A DNA stretch of 17,201 nt from Bacteroidota bacterium (GTDB lineage: Bacteria > Bacteroidota > Bacteroidia > Bacteroidales > UBA1556): positions 1-17,201 of the forward strand of contig QMPB01000024.1 in the NCBI GenBank assembly GCA_003648395.1. The letters run 5' to 3'. The position numbers and the translations under genes are program-made. How positions within the stretch are numbered: the stretch's first letter is position 1; the number at the start of each line of letters is the position of its first letter. Of this stretch, positions 13,818 to 17,201 are shown in pieces. Below the pieces are notes generated by a model. It was not told the origin of the DNA and ran no database searches. It was given only the letters and a program-made list of their open reading frames with translations.

Positions 13818-15143
13818 ATCGTAATAAATTAAGTATAGATTATAAATTAACATATAATCTAGTCCATTGAAATTAGCTGCATCATTATTATATCTGTCGC
13901 CTCGCGATTCGGGTTGTGTGGTTCTTCTACTAACCGACCAGTTTTGATGCTCCAAATTGCTATCTTTATAATTATAAGGGCCATTTGCTGGAGCTTGGCT
14001 TAAAAAATCCTTATACCAATTAGCTTTGCCATCAAGCAAATCTGTTTTTTGTGAGTATAATGCAGCATGTAATAAAGGCTCCCATTCGTAGTTGCCTCCA
14101 TTTTTATAGTCTTTAAAACTATATTTGAAAAGCTTAGCCTGTGTTTTGTTGTTAAACTGATTCGAGATTGCAGCCAAAGTTAACACCATATGTCCTTGAT
14201 TTTGTTTTATTACGGGGCTTATTACTGCTCTAAGCAAACCGTTTTCTAATGATGCAAACAGTCTGTTGCATCGCCCATAGATGTTACCCCCATTAGTGTA
14301 TTCTTCGTAAATATTATTATAAGCTTTTGCCTGAAAATGGAAAGCATTATAACCTCTTTTTACTCTTTTGTTTGTAACAGGATTTATTATTGGCCATCCT
14401 ATAATACTTTTATTTGAACTTAAATATTCAAGTATCAATATGGTAATATACTCTGCTGCTAGATTTAAACTAGTAATACCTGAGCTATAATTAATTATTG
14501 CAGTCTCTGATTCAGACTTATACACTAAGTCCTCTGGAATATATTTGTCAATAAGTTTGAGTCCCATTAGTAAGAAAATAACCTGATCTTTCGACATTTC
14601 ATTATTTAAACTATAACCTACATCGGAATCTATATCTGTAAGGTCGCTATTAAAATTATTAACCTTTTGTATTTGTGTGTTTGAATTAAGCTTTTTGTAT
14701 TCTGCTACAGTAATATTATTAATGTCATCTCTTACAAAAAATCCATTTAGTTGAGCTAAACTATCACCTTTGCTATAGAAAGTTTCTGCCTTATAATCAA
14801 GTCTGTATAATGCACTAATAGCATAATAAAGCTCTTTTGTTGTATTATCAGTATTTTCTCCTTTTAGCGATAGCAAATGATATTCAGTAGCCAATACTCC
14901 TAAATAGTGCCCCAATGATATGGTTGCATCTGCCCACTTTATTTTATGATTGCTTATTTGTCTTTCGGATGCAGGAAGGCTGTTCCCATTGCTAATGCCA
15001 ATCTTCAATATATAATTATTTACCAAATTACTGCGATAGTTTTTATATTTAATGCTAAGATCATTAGTATTTGTTTGTGCAAATAAGAGCGAACTTAGTA
15101 TTATATAAGCAATGGTTAATAAAAATTTCTTTGTTGATTTCAA
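13800..15143 (-). CDS. Secreted protein of unknown function (447 aa, TTG start)
   Basis: A 447-residue exported protein that I do not recognise. It starts with a basic, hydrophobic signal peptide (1-22, ending LLFAQ). Landmarks in the mature part are GNSLPASERQ (53-62), KWADATISLGHYLGVLATEYHLL (69-91) and a helical ELYYAISALYRLDYKAE (104-120). The repeated helix pairs with aromatic and small residues suggest an all-alpha, possibly alpha/alpha-barrel fold like those of some glycan-active enzymes; this is inference only. The start codon is TTG: no ATG occurs between the upstream in-frame stop (about 15156) and residue 190, and the signal peptide begins right at the TTG. The final codons contain an A8 tract and overlap the terminator of the convergent gene. 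The stop is 48 nt past the convergent stop codon. Confidence 0.78.
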   Translation of the reverse strand: MKSTKKFLLTIAYIILSSLLFAQTNTNDLSIKYKNYRSNLVNNYILKIGISNGNSLPASERQISNHKIKWADATISLGHYLGVLATEYHLLSLKGENTDNTTKELYYAISALYRLDYKAETFYSKGDSLAQLNGFFVRDDINNITVAEYKKLNSNTQIQKVNNFNSDLTDIDSDVGYSLNNEMSKDQVIFLLMGLKLIDKYIPEDLVYKSESETAIINYSSGITSLNLAAEYITILILEYLSSNKSIIGWPIINPVTNKRVKRGYNAFHFQAKAYNNIYEEYTNGGNIYGRCNRLFASLENGLLRAVISPVIKQNQGHMVLTLAAISNQFNNKTQAKLFKYSFKDYKNGGNYEWEPLLHAALYSQKTDLLDGKANWYKDFLSQAPANGPYNYKDSNLEHQNWSVSRRTTQPESRGDRYNNDAANFNGLDYMLIYNLYLIYYDKKKVQ

Positions 15144-15342
15144 GTATTGTAGTATTTATTTATAATGCAATAATAGATAAAAAAGTAATAGTACAATTAT
15201 CTAAATCTAATTATTACAAGCTTAGATCATAGTGCATTTATACTTATGTCTTAGATGAAGTATTTTTCTGTTTGCCTTGCTGATAAGTAGCTTTAGCCCT
15301 AATTATGTTTTAGTATAGGTAGTTTTATATTCATTTTATTAG

Positions 15343-15350
15343 TATTTTTG
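15343..15350 (+). promoter_or_regulatory. Candidate promoter of the GIN-glpK pair
   Basis: TATTTTTG fits the TAnnTTTG box and lies 19 nt before the ATG at 15370, so the leader would be very short. The -33 region (near 15322) reads GTTTTA, not TTG, a weak match. The rest of the 15144-15369 gap shows no RNA gene or notable repeat. Confidence 0.5.
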
Positions 15351-15369
15351 TATAATTATACATCATTAT

Positions 15370-16050
15370 ATGCGAAAAATCATTAGTTTTTTTATAGTTT
15401 TTGTAATGTTCATAACCATTGCAAAAGCCGAGAGTTTTGAAGTTAGAAACTTTACCAACTTTAGTTCTGTTTATCTTTTTGGAAACCTTAGTGTTCGCCT
15501 AGTAAAGAGCGATTCTACTTATGCGGTTATTAAAGGAGATAGTGCGGCTTTTTCTAAAGTAACTACTAAAATTAATAACGAAGAGCTTATAGTTAAGTAT
15601 AATAAAATAGGAAGTAGTAAGACTATTACTATTGTAATTTTTTATAAAACTATAAATGAGATAATAGGTAAAGCAGGAGTGACAATTGTTGCTAATCAAG
15701 CTATGGAATCTCAAGATCTAAAAATAAATCTTAGTAATGGAAGTGAAGCTGACCTTGAAATAAATACTACTAATATGAAAAGTAGAGTTAATCAAGGAAG
15801 TATACTTAATATAAAGGGTAGCGTGGAGCAATTAGAATTGTCATCAACTACTGGCGCTGTTTTCAACGGAAAAAAATTGAATGTTAAGAATGCTAATTTA
15901 AGAGTAGCCACAGGTGGCGATATAACTTTAACACTAAGTGGTGATGTTGAGGCAACAGCTCATACTGGTGGTAGTATCAGCTATTTTGGAACGCCAAAAT
16001 CAATTTCTCAAAGTACATCCACTGGTGGAGAAGTAACTCAAAAAAAGTAA
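15370..16050 (+). CDS. Exported DUF2807 (putative auto-transporter adhesin head GIN domain) protein
   Basis: A 226-residue exported protein with a DUF2807/GIN domain. The signal peptide is residues 1-20 (basic start, hydrophobic 4-17, cleavage after AKA). The mature protein begins with FEVRNFTNFSSVYLFGNLSVRLVKSD (23-48), the usual opening of the domain. It then consists of short repeated beta strands with Gly, Ser and Asn turns, as in a right-handed beta-helix. The last third is glycine- and threonine-rich (VATGGDITLTLSG, TAHTGGSISYFG), as expected for the domain. Family function is not established; envelope or surface location is likely. There is no lipobox Cys, so it is not a lipoprotein. 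It lies 2 nt before the glycerol kinase start, an arrangement that normally means co-transcription. Confidence 0.85.
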   Translation: MRKIISFFIVFVMFITIAKAESFEVRNFTNFSSVYLFGNLSVRLVKSDSTYAVIKGDSAAFSKVTTKINNEELIVKYNKIGSSKTITIVIFYKTINEIIGKAGVTIVANQAMESQDLKINLSNGSEADLEINTTNMKSRVNQGSILNIKGSVEQLELSSTTGAVFNGKKLNVKNANLRVATGGDITLTLSGDVEATAHTGGSISYFGTPKSISQSTSTGGEVTQKK

Positions 16051-16052
16051 AT

Positions 16053-17201
16053 ATGGATAAGAAATATATATTGGCAATAGACCAAGGAACATCGAGTGCA
16101 AGAGCAATTATTTATGACAAAAAAGCAAACTCAAAAGGAGTTTCTCAGCTTGGTTTCAGTCAGTTTTATCCAAAGCAAAATTGGGTAGAACAAGATACTG
16201 AAGAGATTTTTGATGTTCAGGTAAAAACAATAAATAATCTTTTAGCATCATCTGGTGTAAAGGCAGAGGAAATTGCGGCTGTAGGTATAACAAATCAAAG
16301 AGAAACCACTATTGTTTGGGATAAAAAGACTGGTAAAGCCATTTATCCGGCTATTGTATGGCAAGATAAACGTACCGAAAAGCAATGCATCCGAATGCGA
16401 AAAGAATATAGCGATATTGTAAGAGCTAAAACAGGTTTGGTAATTGACTCATACTTTTCGGCAACAAAAATAAACTGGATACTCGATAATGTTGATGGAG
16501 CTAGAGAAAGAGCCGAAAATGGTGAACTTGCTTTTGGTACTGTTGATACTTGGTTGGTGTATAAATTTACAAATAATAGAGATTTTATTACCGATTATTC
16601 CAACGCTTCTCGTACTTTGCTTTTTAATATAAATACAATGAAGTGGGACGATGAGCTTTTAGAGATTTTTAATATTCCTAAATCTATGCTTCCAAAAGTA
16701 GTTGATAATGGAGGAAATTTAGCAACAATAGATTCGTCCTTTTTTGGCACTGAACTTATAATCGCTTCTTTACTTGGCGATCAGCAAGCTTCTTTATTTG
16801 GGCATACTTGTTTTTCAAAAGGATCCATAAAAAGTACTTTTGGTACAGGTAGTTTTATGCTTATGAATACTGGTGATAAGCCTATTTATTCTAAAAACGG
16901 GCTGCTAACTACTATTGCATGGCGTTTGAAAGGAAAAACTACTTATGCTCTTGAAGGAAATATTTTTATTGCGGGAGCTGTAATTAAATGGTTACGCGAT
17001 CAATTGCAGATTATTAATTCTGCCGACGAAAGCGAATACTTAGCTTTCTCAGTGCCTGATTCGGGTGGCGTAAAAGTGATTCCTGCACTTGCTGGTTTGG
17101 GTGCCCCATATTGGAATAATGATGTGCAAGGTGCCATATTAGGACTAACTTTAGGAACAAAGAAAGAACATATTGTTAGAGCAACACTTGAGGCTTTGGC
17201 G
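16053..17201 (+). CDS. glpK: Glycerol kinase (3' end beyond window)
   Basis: The first 383 residues of a FGGY-family glycerol kinase, which phosphorylates glycerol to sn-glycerol 3-phosphate using ATP. The frame is open to the window edge and has no stop. Conserved features: phosphate-binding DQGTSSARA (10-18), glycerol-binding Gln82-Arg83-Glu84 in TNQRETT (80-86), Tyr134 in the SYFSATK stretch, and GDQQASLFG (242-250) with the catalytic Asp243. Further on are TFGTGSFMLMNTG (262-274) and the GLGAPYW block. The residues aligned with the E. coli fructose-1,6-bisphosphate loop GGKGGTR read SSFFGTE here, so that inhibition is probably absent. The ATG at 16053 is 2 nt after the GIN stop. Xylulokinase is less likely because the whole sequence follows GlpK motifs. 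Confidence 0.95.
   Translation, partial: MDKKYILAIDQGTSSARAIIYDKKANSKGVSQLGFSQFYPKQNWVEQDTEEIFDVQVKTINNLLASSGVKAEEIAAVGITNQRETTIVWDKKTGKAIYPAIVWQDKRTEKQCIRMRKEYSDIVRAKTGLVIDSYFSATKINWILDNVDGARERAENGELAFGTVDTWLVYKFTNNRDFITDYSNASRTLLFNINTMKWDDELLEIFNIPKSMLPKVVDNGGNLATIDSSFFGTELIIASLLGDQQASLFGHTCFSKGSIKSTFGTGSFMLMNTGDKPIYSKNGLLTTIAWRLKGKTTYALEGNIFIAGAVIKWLRDQLQIINSADESEYLAFSVPDSGGVKVIPALAGLGAPYWNNDVQGAILGLTLGTKKEHIVRATLEALA

Overview
The window reads as ordinary chromosomal DNA of an AT-rich member of the Bacteroidetes (Bacteroidota). Three things point there. Several genes are preceded by the Bacteroidetes sigma-factor box TAnnTTTG, in two cases with an upstream TTG 19-20 nt away. Start codons mostly lack clear Shine-Dalgarno sequences. 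The gene families are typical of the phylum: a secreted C69 dipeptidase, DUF2807/GIN and DUF4139/MuiA proteins, DUF1684, RpoN and a UbiA-type prenyltransferase. I cannot place it below phylum or class.

Layout. Positions 1-231 hold the 3' part of an unrecognised gene closed by a strong intrinsic terminator. Positions 407-5046 carry four forward genes: secreted C69 dipeptidase, UbiA/MqnP-like prenyltransferase (quinone side chain), aspartate kinase (lysine/threonine/methionine/diaminopimelate) and adenine phosphoribosyltransferase (purine salvage). The first and last have recognisable promoters. Positions 5150-7071 are a reverse-strand cluster, DUF308 membrane protein > YitT-family membrane protein > YraN. 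A 621-nt gap (7072-7692) follows; it has no gene but holds a 71-nt inverted-repeat element and a repeated 12-mer. Positions 7693-8487 encode an outer-membrane beta-barrel-like protein, whose stop codon overlaps that of the convergent DUF1684 gene. The reverse-strand block 8484-11941 is rpoN > PAP2-like membrane protein > nth > DUF1684. Divergent from rpoN is a MuiA/DUF4139 protein (12129-13751), whose terminator lies partly inside the 3' end of a convergent, unrecognised secreted protein (13800-15143, TTG start). The window ends with a DUF2807/GIN protein (15370-16050) and, 2 nt later, glycerol kinase, cut off by the window edge.

Functionally this is housekeeping metabolism (Asp-family amino acids, quinone, purine salvage, glycerol), DNA repair (Nth, YraN-type nuclease fold), a sigma-54 factor and a set of exported envelope proteins. 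I see no phage, transposase, CRISPR, toxin-antitoxin or defence system and no RNA gene. The best leads are small: two related GC-rich palindromic intergenic elements, short 7- and 8-nt period repeat arrays between genes, the tight GIN-glpK pairing, a glycerol kinase without the E. coli fructose-1,6-bisphosphate loop, and an orphan secreted protein with a TTG start. I do not see convincing evidence for a new biological system.
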